Positions 22,099 to 29,330 of a DNA stretch of 29,330 nucleotides are shown in pieces. The translations under genes and the position numbers were made by a program. The stretch covers positions 1 to 29,330 of the forward strand of contig DHVE01000120.1 of assembly GCA_002412495.1 (NCBI GenBank). The letters are read 5' to 3'. This DNA is from Betaproteobacteria bacterium UBA5216. GTDB lineage: Bacteria > Pseudomonadota > Gammaproteobacteria > Burkholderiales > SG8-41. How positions within the stretch are numbered: the first letter of the stretch is position 1; every line of letters starts with the position of its first letter. The notes beneath the pieces are model-generated. The model was not told the origin of the DNA and searched no databases. It was given only the letters and a program-made list of their open reading frames with translations.

Positions 22099-23223
22099 AT
22101 GTCCAACGCGTCGTCCGGAACCACCCCTCCCAGCGAAAGTGCGCAGCCTGTTTATTTGCGCTACAAGACCTGGGGCCTGATCGCCGCTGCCGTAGTCTTG
22201 CTGGCGTGGGGCGGACACTGGTTATATCTGCGCGCGACACATGTCTACATCGACGACGCCCGCATCGATGGTGAAGTGGTTACCTTGTCCAGCCGCGTGC
22301 CGGGCTGGATCACCGAGCTGCCGGTGATCGAGGGCGATGACGTAAAGAAGGGCCAGTTGCTGGTGCGCGTGGACGAGCGCGATTCGCTATTGCAGCGCGA
22401 CGTTCTGGTCTCGAAGCTGCAAGCCATCGAAGGACAGATGGCGGTGATGCGCGCGCAAACCGGGCAGGTCGATCAGGAGACGCTGGGCCGCTACCAAAGC
22501 GAAAGCAGCCGGCTCGCCGCGGCGGAAGCCGAAATCGCAACGCTGGAGGCCCAACTGAAACAGGCGCAGGGCGATCTTAAGCGCATTCAAACCCTGGGGA
22601 AATTCGCCAGCGATCAGGAGGCGGATCACGCGCGCAGCGCGCATGCGCAGGCGCAGGAGCGCCATCGCAAGGCCGTTTCCGAGGCAGCGGCGGTGCGTGG
22701 TGCGCTGTCGTCGGCGGGCGGCAGCCGGCGGCAAGTGAGCGTGATCGGGCAGCAACTGCTGGTGCTCGCGCGCCAGGCCGACGAGATGCGCGCGGAGATC
22801 AAGCGCCGTGAAGCCGATATCGCCGACCGCACCATCACCGCCCCCTCGAACGGCAGAGTGGTGATGACCTTCGCGCGCAAGGGCGAGCATGTCGCCGCCG
22901 GCCAACGCATCCTGATGTTTCACGATCCGAATGAAATCTGGGTCGAGGCCAATATCAAGGAAACCGACGTGGGCCGCCTGAAGGCGGGCATGAAGGCCGA
23001 TATTCATGTCGATGCGTATCCGGGCAAGACTTTCAAGGCCGAGGTGCTTCGCATCGGTCAGGCCGCCACCAACCGGTTTGCGCTGCTGCCCGATCCGAAC
23101 CCGAGCGGAAATTTCACGAAAATCACCCAGCGCTTGCCGTTGCGCCTGAAGCTGCTCGACAAAGACGCCGCGCTGCGCCCCGGCATGATGGTCGAGGTCT
23201 ACGTTGCAACCCGAATCGACTGA
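22099..23223 (+). CDS. HlyD/EmrA-family periplasmic adaptor of an efflux pump
   Basis: The 374-residue membrane fusion protein has one inner-membrane helix (TWGLIAAAVVLLAWGGHWLYL near residues 22-42), the lipoyl/barrel-sandwich start VYIDDARIDGEVV and SRVPGWITEL, a helical hairpin near residues 110-220 rich in Ala, Glu and Gln, and a C-terminal DHVAAGQRI / IWVEANIKETDVGRLK beta-barrel. It links an MFS transporter to an outer-membrane channel. The start is ATG at 22099, 6 bases after a GATAAT box; an in-frame open stretch to 22063 is not used. The next gene overlaps by 20 bases. Export of the aromatic or acidic compounds used here is possible but not shown. Symbol emrA would only name the family. 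Confidence 0.9.
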   Translation: MSNASSGTTPPSESAQPVYLRYKTWGLIAAAVVLLAWGGHWLYLRATHVYIDDARIDGEVVTLSSRVPGWITELPVIEGDDVKKGQLLVRVDERDSLLQRDVLVSKLQAIEGQMAVMRAQTGQVDQETLGRYQSESSRLAAAEAEIATLEAQLKQAQGDLKRIQTLGKFASDQEADHARSAHAQAQERHRKAVSEAAAVRGALSSAGGSRRQVSVIGQQLLVLARQADEMRAEIKRREADIADRTITAPSNGRVVMTFARKGEHVAAGQRILMFHDPNEIWVEANIKETDVGRLKAGMKADIHVDAYPGKTFKAEVLRIGQAATNRFALLPDPNPSGNFTKITQRLPLRLKLLDKDAALRPGMMVEVYVATRID

Positions 23224-24772
23224 CGCGCTGTTCGCGCGCTTCGGCCCGCGTTATCGCTGGCTGGCGACCCTCACCGTGATGCTGGGCACGGTGTCGGCGA
23301 TGCTCACCACCACCAGCATCAACGTCGCCATGCCCGACATCATGGGCGCGTTCGGCATCGGGCAGGATCGCGTGCAATGGCTTTCCACGGGCATGCTTGC
23401 CGCGATGACCGTCGGCATGCTGGTGAATGCGTGGCTGATACACAGCTTTGGCCAGCGCCAGACGTTTGTCGGCGCGATGAGCCTGTTTGTCGGCGCGCTG
23501 GCGCTCGCCGGATTGAGCCCCAACGACACGGTGCTGATTTTTTGCCGCATCGTGCAGGGGACGGTGGCGGGCATGCTGCAGCCGTTTGCGATGTACACCA
23601 TCTTTCGGGTTTTTCCGGCCCATCAGCGCGGCATGGCCATGGGTTTTTTCGGACTGAGCGTGCTGCTTGGCCCGGCACTCGGGCCCGTGCTCGGCGGCGT
23701 CATGATCGAGCACTTCAACTGGCGCTACATTTTTTATGTCGGCGCGCCAGCGTGCATCGCCGCGATTCTGCTTGGCAGTGTGTTCATGCCCCAGCGCGAA
23801 GAAACCGGCAAGCGCCCGCGCTTTGACTGGATCGGATTCGTGCTGATGACCACCGCCATGGCGTGTTTGCTCACCGGGCTTTCCAACGGGCAGCGCGAAG
23901 GCTGGCACTCGGGTTTTGTGCTTGGCCTGTTCGCCGTTGCCGCCATCGGCGGCGCGACGTTTCTCTGGTGGGAGCTACGCATCCGCGAGCCACTGGTCAA
24001 TCTCAAGGTGTTCGGCAGCTTGCCGTTCGCTGCCGCGGCCGCGGTGGCGTGCATCTTTGGCGTCGGCCTGTTCGGCTCGACCTACCTCGTGCCGCTTTAC
24101 GTGCAGACGGTGCAAAATTTTACGCCTTACGCTGCAGGCCTGCTGCTGATGCCCGCCGGCGTCATCATGGGCATCACCATGCCCATCGCCGGGTATCTCA
24201 GCGACCGCCTTTCCGCGCGCAGCATGATCGTTGCCGGCCTGCTGTGTTTTGGCATATCGAGTTTCTGGCTCGCGCAGGTGGACGCCAACATGGCGTTCTG
24301 GAGCATCGCGTGGGCCGTGGTGATTTCGCGCATCGGGCTCGCCATCATCAAGCCCTCGCTGAACGTCGCGGCGCTGCGCGCGCTGACGCCGGAGCTGTTG
24401 AGCCAGGGCGCGGGCATGATCAACTTCGCGCGGCAGCTTGGCGGCGCGTTCGGCGTCAACCTGCTGTCGGTCACGCTCGACCGGCGCACGTTTTTTCACA
24501 GCGACACCCTCACCGCGACGCAAACCGCCGGTAACAGCGCCACCACGGAACTGCTGCGCAACATACAGGGCCTGCTCGCGCAATCCGGCGTACCCGAAGA
24601 CCTGCAAGCCGCAGGCGCGCTCAACTATCTCGGACGTGTCATCCACACGCAAGCCTACACGCTCGGCTTTCGTGACAGCTTTTTGGTGGTGGCGGTGATA
24701 TTCACGCTGGCGTTGATACCGGCCTGTATCATGGGGCGCCATGCGCCGGCCAGGCCGGCGGTCAGTCATTAG
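23204..24772 (+). CDS. DHA2-family MFS efflux transporter (EmrB type)
   Basis: The 522-residue protein has 14 predicted helices, as in the DHA2 drug:H+ antiporters. Seen are SINVAMPDIMGAF in helix 1, AWLIHSFGQRQTF after helix 2, LGPALGPVLGGVMIEHFNWRYIFY (motif C region; only part quoted), and repeated long hydrophobic segments. The start TTG at 23204 lies inside the end of the adaptor gene (20-base overlap, coupled translation). No outer-membrane channel gene follows, so the pump must borrow one. The C-terminal segment around GVPEDLQAAGALNYL reappears, damaged, at 25073-25118 downstream. Confidence 0.9.
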   Translation: MQPESTDALFARFGPRYRWLATLTVMLGTVSAMLTTTSINVAMPDIMGAFGIGQDRVQWLSTGMLAAMTVGMLVNAWLIHSFGQRQTFVGAMSLFVGALALAGLSPNDTVLIFCRIVQGTVAGMLQPFAMYTIFRVFPAHQRGMAMGFFGLSVLLGPALGPVLGGVMIEHFNWRYIFYVGAPACIAAILLGSVFMPQREETGKRPRFDWIGFVLMTTAMACLLTGLSNGQREGWHSGFVLGLFAVAAIGGATFLWWELRIREPLVNLKVFGSLPFAAAAAVACIFGVGLFGSTYLVPLYVQTVQNFTPYAAGLLLMPAGVIMGITMPIAGYLSDRLSARSMIVAGLLCFGISSFWLAQVDANMAFWSIAWAVVISRIGLAIIKPSLNVAALRALTPELLSQGAGMINFARQLGGAFGVNLLSVTLDRRTFFHSDTLTATQTAGNSATTELLRNIQGLLAQSGVPEDLQAAGALNYLGRVIHTQAYTLGFRDSFLVVAVIFTLALIPACIMGRHAPARPAVSH

Positions 24773-24834
24773 TGGTTAGGATTCCAAATGGAGCGTCCCC
24801 GCCGCGATACGCTCAACCCTCAATCCTGAAAAAC

Positions 24835-25072
24835 ATGAAAATACTCTTACAACTGCTGCTCCTCTCAATGTGGAGCGCCTTCGCCAACGGCACAGATGGC
24901 GCTGACGGCGCTGCATACCCCGACCGCCCCGCACGCATGGTGGCGCCGTTTCCGCCCGGCGGCGCCAACGACATCGCGGCGCGTCCGCCGGCGCCTGCGA
25001 CCGGCGTCGCGGATTTCGTCAAATTTGCCTAGGCCAATGGGAAGAAATTCAACTATTCGTCCTTCGGTGAAG
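24835..25072 (+). pseudogene. Bug-family remnant, deleted and nonsense-mutated
   Basis: MKILLQLLLLSMWSAFANG looks like a signal peptide, then MVAPFPPGGANDIAAR begins a Bug protein. About 250 bases are missing compared with the intact Bug at 26711, and reading resumes in frame at PATGVADFVKFA, where the intact copy has PATGVADFIKFAKAN. The stop (TAG at 25030-25032) replaces the Lys codon AAG. Homology goes on to about 25072 (KKFNYSSFGE). No product is expected beyond a short peptide. It lies just after the efflux pair and before the UDP-glucose dehydrogenase gene. Confidence 0.85.
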
Positions 25073-25118
25073 CAAGCTGGCGTGCCCGAAGACTTGCAGG
25101 TTGCCAGCCCGCTGAACT
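25073..25118 (+). pseudogene. Fragment resembling the 3' part of the DHA2 transporter
   Basis: The 46 bases match 24581-24626 inside the DHA2 gene at 35 of 46 positions (counted by hand), and both encode GVPEDLQ with ASPLN against AGALN. It directly follows the Bug remnant, so the region is a mosaic of two gene fragments. It is too short to be sure of; chance cannot be ruled out without a search. Confidence 0.4.
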
Positions 25119-25170
25119 CGAGCAGGAAGAACCAAGGCATGCGGCATGGTTATCACAGGGCGCTCAATAA

Positions 25171-26541
25171 ATGAAAATCACGGTTTATGGCGCCGGGCAT
25201 GTAGGGCTGGTTACAGGAGCGTGCCTTGCGCAAATGGGCAACGATGTCATCTGCCTGGACATTGACACCGAGAAAATAAAGATTCTCGATAGTGGCCATC
25301 TGCCCATAGTCGAGCCGGGCCTGAAAGAGTTGATTGCTCGCAATGTCACCGCCGACCGTCTAAGGTTTTCTTCCGACATTCAACACGGCGTCAATCACGG
25401 TACTTTGCAGTTTATTGCGGTAGGCACGCCGTCTTGCGAGGACGGCTCGGCCGATCCGAAACACGTGCTTGCCGTTGCGCAGAATATCGGCCGCCATATG
25501 ACCGGCTATACCGTGGTGATCAACAAATCCACGGCGCCCGTGGGCACGGTGGAAAAAATTGGATCGGCGATAACCGCCGAACTGACGAGGCGAAAGACCG
25601 ATTTTCCCTTCGCGGTAGTATCAAACCCCGAGTTCCTGAGTGAAGGCAACGCCGTTCAAGAATTCATGCGGCCCGACCGGGTCATTGTCGGATCTAATGA
25701 CGATCAGGCCATTTCCCTGCTTCGCAGCCTTTACGCACCTTATCTACGCAACCACGATCGGTTCATTTTGATGGATGTGCGTTCCGCCGAACTGTCCAAA
25801 TATGCGGCAAATGCCATGTTAGCGACCCGCATCAGTTTCATGAATGATCTCGCACATGTCGCCGAACGGATGGGAGCGGATATCGAGGCCGTGCGCCTCG
25901 GTATCGGTTCGGACACCCGGATCGGCTATTCCTTCCTGTATGCCGGCTGTGGCTATGGGGGATCTTGTCTTTCCAAAGATGTTTCAACGCTACTCAAGAC
26001 AGCCAGAGCGTGCGGCAGTGATCTGACGATTCTCGGCGCCGTGCAAGAGATCAACGCGCGGCAAAAACGCGCGCTGACCGCCAAGGTGTTTGAGCACTTT
26101 GGAACATCCTTGCAAGGCCGACGATTTGCGCTTTGGGGGCTGGCCTTCAAGCCGAACACCGATGACATGCGTGAGGCAAGCAGCCGACAGATAATCGCCG
26201 ATCTGATTGAAGCGGGTGCTGTCATACAGGCATATGATCCTATTGCAATGACCGAGGGCAAACGCCTTTACGCACTGGAAAGCCGGGTGACTTTCACAAA
26301 CTCGGCGCTGGAAGCCTGCAAACATTCGGACGCCCTGATAATCGTGACCGAGTGGCAGGAATTTCGCAGTCCGGACTTTGAGGCAATCAAAAAGTGCCTT
26401 TTGTCTCCGGTTATATTCGACGGTCGAAATCTGTATGAACCACGCCGCATCCAAGAGTACGGTTTTGAATACTATTCCATCGGACGTTCGCATAAACAAA
26501 TGCCGCTCTCCGCGGTTACCGGATGCGGGTACTCGCGTTGA
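25171..26541 (+). CDS. ugd: UDP-glucose 6-dehydrogenase
   Basis: The 456-residue enzyme oxidises UDP-glucose to UDP-glucuronate with two NAD+. The N-terminal Rossmann loop is YGAGHVGLVTG (6-16), STAPVG and NPEFLSEG lie mid-protein, and the catalytic Cys is C266 in GYGGSCLSKD, with a small change from the usual GFGGSCxPKD. The C-terminal GLAFKPNTDDMREAS (about 325-340) closes the UDP-sugar site. It supplies glucuronate for the surface polysaccharide. By eye its base use is more AT-rich than its neighbours (less G/C in third positions), so it may have a different origin from the flanking Bug copies. The start ATG follows GCTCAATAA with no clear ribosome site. Confidence 0.94.
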   Translation: MKITVYGAGHVGLVTGACLAQMGNDVICLDIDTEKIKILDSGHLPIVEPGLKELIARNVTADRLRFSSDIQHGVNHGTLQFIAVGTPSCEDGSADPKHVLAVAQNIGRHMTGYTVVINKSTAPVGTVEKIGSAITAELTRRKTDFPFAVVSNPEFLSEGNAVQEFMRPDRVIVGSNDDQAISLLRSLYAPYLRNHDRFILMDVRSAELSKYAANAMLATRISFMNDLAHVAERMGADIEAVRLGIGSDTRIGYSFLYAGCGYGGSCLSKDVSTLLKTARACGSDLTILGAVQEINARQKRALTAKVFEHFGTSLQGRRFALWGLAFKPNTDDMREASSRQIIADLIEAGAVIQAYDPIAMTEGKRLYALESRVTFTNSALEACKHSDALIIVTEWQEFRSPDFEAIKKCLLSPVIFDGRNLYEPRRIQEYGFEYYSIGRSHKQMPLSAVTGCGYSR

Positions 26542-26608
26542 ACAGCTTGCCGTCACACCTAGGGCTGAAGGGAAATTCAGCATCCGCGTCATGCCAGACC
26601 CTTCAACT

Positions 26609-26622
26609 CGATGCTAGCATCG
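26609..26622. repeat. 14-base perfect palindrome upstream of Bug
   Basis: CGATGCTAGCATCG is a perfect palindrome in the 169-base gap between ugd and the Bug gene at 26711. It could be an operator or a chance symmetry. The gap otherwise holds no ORF and no clear -10 or -35 box. Confidence 0.35.
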
Positions 26623-26710
26623 CGGCAAGTATTGAACCCGGTATGCTTCAAACCATGAATGTCCGCCGTGGCCCGCTGTTGGAATCTTCGGAACAATTTT
26701 CCCTAAAATC

Positions 26711-27694
26711 ATGAATCACTTGATGCATATCCTGCTAGGGCTGATGTCCGCCGGTCTTTGTTCGGCTGCAAGCGGTGCCGGCTCCCTCTCCCCCAATCGC
26801 CCCGTACGCATGATGGTGCCGTTCCCGCCCGGCGGCGCCAACGACATCGTCGCGCGCCTTGTTTCGCAAAGATTGTCCGAGCGCTGGGGCAAACCCGTGG
26901 TGATCGACAACCGCGCGGGCGCGGGCGGCAACATCGGCACCGAAGTCGGCGCGCGCGCCAACCCCGACGGCTACACGCTGACTATCGGCTCCACCAGCAC
27001 TTACATCACGAATGTGGTGCTCGATTCAAAACTGCCTTTCGATCCGCGCCGGGACTTCACGCCGATCTCGCTGATTGTGATCGCGCCGAATGTGCTGGTG
27101 GCGCATCCCTCGGTGCCCGCAACCGGCGTCGCGGATTTCATCAAGTTCGCCAAGGCCAATGCGAAGAAAATCAACTATTCGTCCTTCGGTGAAGGCAGTT
27201 CGTCGCATCTGATTGGCGAAATGTTCAAAAGCGCGGCAGGCATCGCCATGGTGCATGTCCCATACAAAGGCGGCGGCCCGGCGCTGGCGGCGGTGATGGG
27301 CGGCGAAACGCATGTGACTTTTTCCAATCTGTCGGTGGCGTTGCCCCAGATCAAGGGGGGCAAAGTCAAAGGCATCGCCGTCACCAGCGCGAAGCGCGCC
27401 ACCGCGTTGCCGGAATTGCCCACCATCGCGGAATCGGGCCTCGCCGGACTTGCAACGTTTGAAGCCACGGCCTCGGTCGGCATCATGGCGCCCACCGGCA
27501 CGCCGCGCGCGTTGGTGCTGCAAGTCAATCGCGATGTGCATGCGGTGGTGAATGACGCCGCGATGAAAGAACAGTTCGTGTCGCGCGGACTGGAAGTCGC
27601 GCTCTCCACGCCGGAGGAATTCGCGCGCTACATGCGTACCGAGATTGAACGCTGGGGCAAAGTAGTACGCGACGCGGGCATACGCACGCAGTGA
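26711..27694 (+). CDS. TctC/Bug-family periplasmic solute-binding protein (8)
   Basis: The 327-residue protein has a signal peptide (LMHILLGLMSAGLCSAASG, cut near ASG-AG), then MVPFPPGGANDIVAR, DNRAGAGGNIG, ANPDGYT and HVPYKG, all standard Bug marks. It is closely related to the remnant at 24835, which shares PFPPGGANDI, PATGVADF and KINYSSFGE-type stretches. The gene sits between ugd and the sugar epimerase. Two Bug copies, one broken, thus flank ugd. No transport partner is near. A ligand connected with polysaccharide precursors is possible but not supported. Confidence 0.92.
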   Translation: MNHLMHILLGLMSAGLCSAASGAGSLSPNRPVRMMVPFPPGGANDIVARLVSQRLSERWGKPVVIDNRAGAGGNIGTEVGARANPDGYTLTIGSTSTYITNVVLDSKLPFDPRRDFTPISLIVIAPNVLVAHPSVPATGVADFIKFAKANAKKINYSSFGEGSSSHLIGEMFKSAAGIAMVHVPYKGGGPALAAVMGGETHVTFSNLSVALPQIKGGKVKGIAVTSAKRATALPELPTIAESGLAGLATFEATASVGIMAPTGTPRALVLQVNRDVHAVVNDAAMKEQFVSRGLEVALSTPEEFARYMRTEIERWGKVVRDAGIRTQ

Positions 27695-27720
27695 CATAAC
27701 CCAATGTTTTATATGATAAT
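27691..27720 (+). promoter_or_regulatory. Candidate promoter of the epimerase
   Basis: GTGACA (27691-27696, overlapping the end of the Bug gene) and GATAAT (27715-27720) are 18 bases apart; TATGAT at 27712-27717 is an alternative -10. The ATG at 27724 lies within 6 bases of either box, so the message would have no leader. Confidence 0.4.
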
Positions 27721-27723
27721 TTT

Positions 27724-28689
27724 ATGAAAATCCTAGTGACCGGCGGCGCCGGATTCATTGGCTCACACCTGGCCGAGCGACTCGCGATGCTGGGACACAC
27801 GGTGTGCGTGCTGGATGCGCTGACCGATACCTACTGCACTGAACTGAAGACGCTCAATGTGCGACAGTTGCAGCAACGGGGCATCGCCCTGCTGCGGCTG
27901 GATCTCGCGTCTGATGCGCTGGGTGACGCCACGCATGATGTCGAATTCGTATTTCACCTCGCGGCGCAACCGGGTATTTCCGCCACGCTGCCCTTTGACG
28001 CCTACGCGCGAAACAACATACTCGCGACGCAACGGCTGCTGGATGCGCTGCGGCATTCGAATACCCTGCGCGGCTTCATCAATGTATCCACGTCATCCGT
28101 CTACGGCTGTGATGCCAGCGGCGACGAACACACTGCGCCTGCCCCCGCATCGGATTACGGCGCATCCAAGCTCGCCGCCGAAGAATTGGTGCTGGCGCGC
28201 GCGCGTGACGAAGGCTTGCCCGCCTGCTCGTTGCGGCTGTTCTCGGTCTACGGCCCGCGTGAACGTCCCGAGAAGCTTTATGCGCGACTGATCGGCAGCC
28301 TGCTGGAAGACCGCGAGTTCCCGCTGTTCGAGGGCAGCGCGCGACATCAACGCAGCTACACTTACGTCAGCGATATCATTGATGGCATGATCCTGGCCAT
28401 GGACAATATCGGGCGCTGCAAAGGCGAAATCTTCAACATCGGCGCCGAAGCCTCCATCACCACGGCACAAGCCATACAGGTTGCCGAATCGCTCGCCGGA
28501 AAACGTGCGCGCATCGTGGAGCAGCCCAAACGTTCCGGCGATCAGATGTCCACCCGCGCCAACATCGACAAGGCGCGCCGGGTGCTGGGTTACGCGCCGC
28601 GGGTGTCGCTGCGTGACGGGCTAACCCGGCAGATCGCCTGGTATCGCGGACACATACTCGGCAAGATGAACCTCTGGCAACATGGATAG
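27724..28689 (+). CDS. NAD-dependent nucleotide-sugar epimerase/dehydratase
   Basis: The 321-residue extended SDR enzyme has TGGAGFIG (6-13) for NAD, STSSVYG (S124/S125) and Y145/K149 in YGASK as catalytic residues, and LFSVYGPRERPEK with later RSYTYVSDI as in UDP-glucuronate and UDP-galactose 4-epimerases. With UDP-glucose dehydrogenase two genes upstream, UDP-glucuronate 4-epimerase is the best guess (product UDP-galacturonate). The stop overlaps the glycosyltransferase start by 8 bases, so these two are co-translated in one polysaccharide operon. Confidence 0.9.
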   Translation: MKILVTGGAGFIGSHLAERLAMLGHTVCVLDALTDTYCTELKTLNVRQLQQRGIALLRLDLASDALGDATHDVEFVFHLAAQPGISATLPFDAYARNNILATQRLLDALRHSNTLRGFINVSTSSVYGCDASGDEHTAPAPASDYGASKLAAEELVLARARDEGLPACSLRLFSVYGPRERPEKLYARLIGSLLEDREFPLFEGSARHQRSYTYVSDIIDGMILAMDNIGRCKGEIFNIGAEASITTAQAIQVAESLAGKRARIVEQPKRSGDQMSTRANIDKARRVLGYAPRVSLRDGLTRQIAWYRGHILGKMNLWQHG

Positions 28690-29330
28690 CGTCGAACCCG
28701 TAGCCACCGCAACCATAATACCAACGCTGCTGGCTCCCGAACGCGCGGAACGGCAGCCACCCCGCTTTGCACCAGACCGCCCGACGCTAACCGCGGCCAT
28801 CGCCACACTGGCCCTCGGTGGCGCGGAACGCATTGTCCTCGACTGGGCCGCGCATTGCGCCGCGCGCTACCGGGTGCGATTAATCGTGCTGCGCAAGACT
28901 GCCGCGGAATGGCCGGTCCCGCCCGACATTGCCGTCACGCGCATTGATGAAGCCAATTCTCTGTCCCATCTCACCGCCATTGGCGCCGAAATCACCGCCA
29001 GCGGCAACCCAAGCATACTGTGCCATCTGCTCAAATCCGGGGAACGCAAGGCACTGGCGCTGGGCGGTGCATGGCCCATACCCGTGCTGCACAACGCCGC
29101 CGCCGGTTGGATAGAAGAAGCGGAAACACTGGCCGCCGCACCGTACGTCATCACCGTATCACGTGCCGCGCAAAAGGAACTGCGCGCTTCCGGATTACGC
29201 ACGCCGTGCGCGGTGGTGCACCACCTGCCACGCACGCCCGTGCCACGCGCGGATGCCCGCATGCAGTGGCGGGCGCGCTGGGCGCTGCCGCCCGATGCGT
29301 GCGTGATCGGTATGATCGGCGCGGTCAAGC
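28682..29330 (+). CDS. GT4-family glycosyltransferase, N-terminal part (cut by window end)
   Basis: 216 residues are seen with no stop before the window ends. ATLALGGAERIVLDWA near residues 42-57 is the GGAER signature of family 4 glycosyltransferases, and YVITVSRAAQKEL near 150-162 is the second Rossmann segment with the usual VS-x-x-x-x-x-L pattern. WALPPDACVIGMIGAVK at the end opens the C-terminal donor domain (hxGMIGxxxxxK). It adds a sugar to a growing polysaccharide or lipid carrier. The ATG lies in the last codons of the epimerase gene. Donor and acceptor unknown. Confidence 0.85.
   Translation, partial: MDSVEPVATATIIPTLLAPERAERQPPRFAPDRPTLTAAIATLALGGAERIVLDWAAHCAARYRVRLIVLRKTAAEWPVPPDIAVTRIDEANSLSHLTAIGAEITASGNPSILCHLLKSGERKALALGGAWPIPVLHNAAAGWIEEAETLAAAPYVITVSRAAQKELRASGLRTPCAVVHHLPRTPVPRADARMQWRARWALPPDACVIGMIGAVK

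Overview
The window looks like a GC-rich, soil- or water-type betaproteobacterium, most likely Burkholderiales. This rests on the very large number of TctC/Bug-type periplasmic solute-binding proteins, the 89-residue InfA of the second betaproteobacterial type next to a CspA-type gene, and intergenic palindromes of the GTCATTCCCGC and GTAGGTTGGGC kinds. The genus cannot be told from the sequence.

Layout, left to right. (1) 0-7.4 kb, aromatic-acid catabolism: gentisate 1,2-dioxygenase, Bug and an ACMSD-type amidohydrolase on +; Rieske dioxygenase alpha and beta subunits on -; then Bug and a class II aldolase/adducin protein on +. (2) 7.4-8.2 kb: a housekeeping pair, cspA and infA. (3) 8.2-13.3 kb, a minus-strand run read from right to left: Bug, maleate-isomerase-type protein, Bug, HisD-family dehydrogenase, SDR dehydrogenase. 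(4) 13.3-20.0 kb on +: a module of Bug, aconitase-type large subunit and small subunit, occurring twice in tandem and closed by a further Bug. (5) 20.0-21.9 kb on -: an Asp/Glu-racemase-fold protein and a LigI-type hydrolase. (6) 22.1-24.8 kb on +: an EmrA/EmrB-type efflux pair. (7) 24.8 kb to the end: a decayed Bug remnant, UDP-glucose 6-dehydrogenase, an intact Bug, an NAD-dependent sugar epimerase and the start of a GT4 glycosyltransferase, so the window runs into a surface-polysaccharide locus.

The main theme is that eight intact Bug genes plus one remnant alternate with small enzyme sets, while no TctA or TctB membrane partner is present. The enzymes fit breakdown of aromatic acids and of unsaturated or hydroxylated dicarboxylates. 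One testable reading is a gentisate route through maleylpyruvate and maleate to D-malate, with an aconitase-type heterodimer acting as maleate (or citraconate) hydratase. A maleylpyruvate hydrolase is not seen in the window. Substrates of the Bugs and of most enzymes are inference.

Regulatory and structural points: several inverted-repeat (REP/BIME-like) elements between genes, a G-quadruplex-prone inverted repeat between hisD-like and SDR genes, two convergent gene pairs with almost no space between stops, a cluster of ATTGG motifs in the cspA leader, and three genes whose -10-like box lies 6-9 bases before the start codon. No tRNA, rRNA, CRISPR array, complete insertion sequence or origin was seen.
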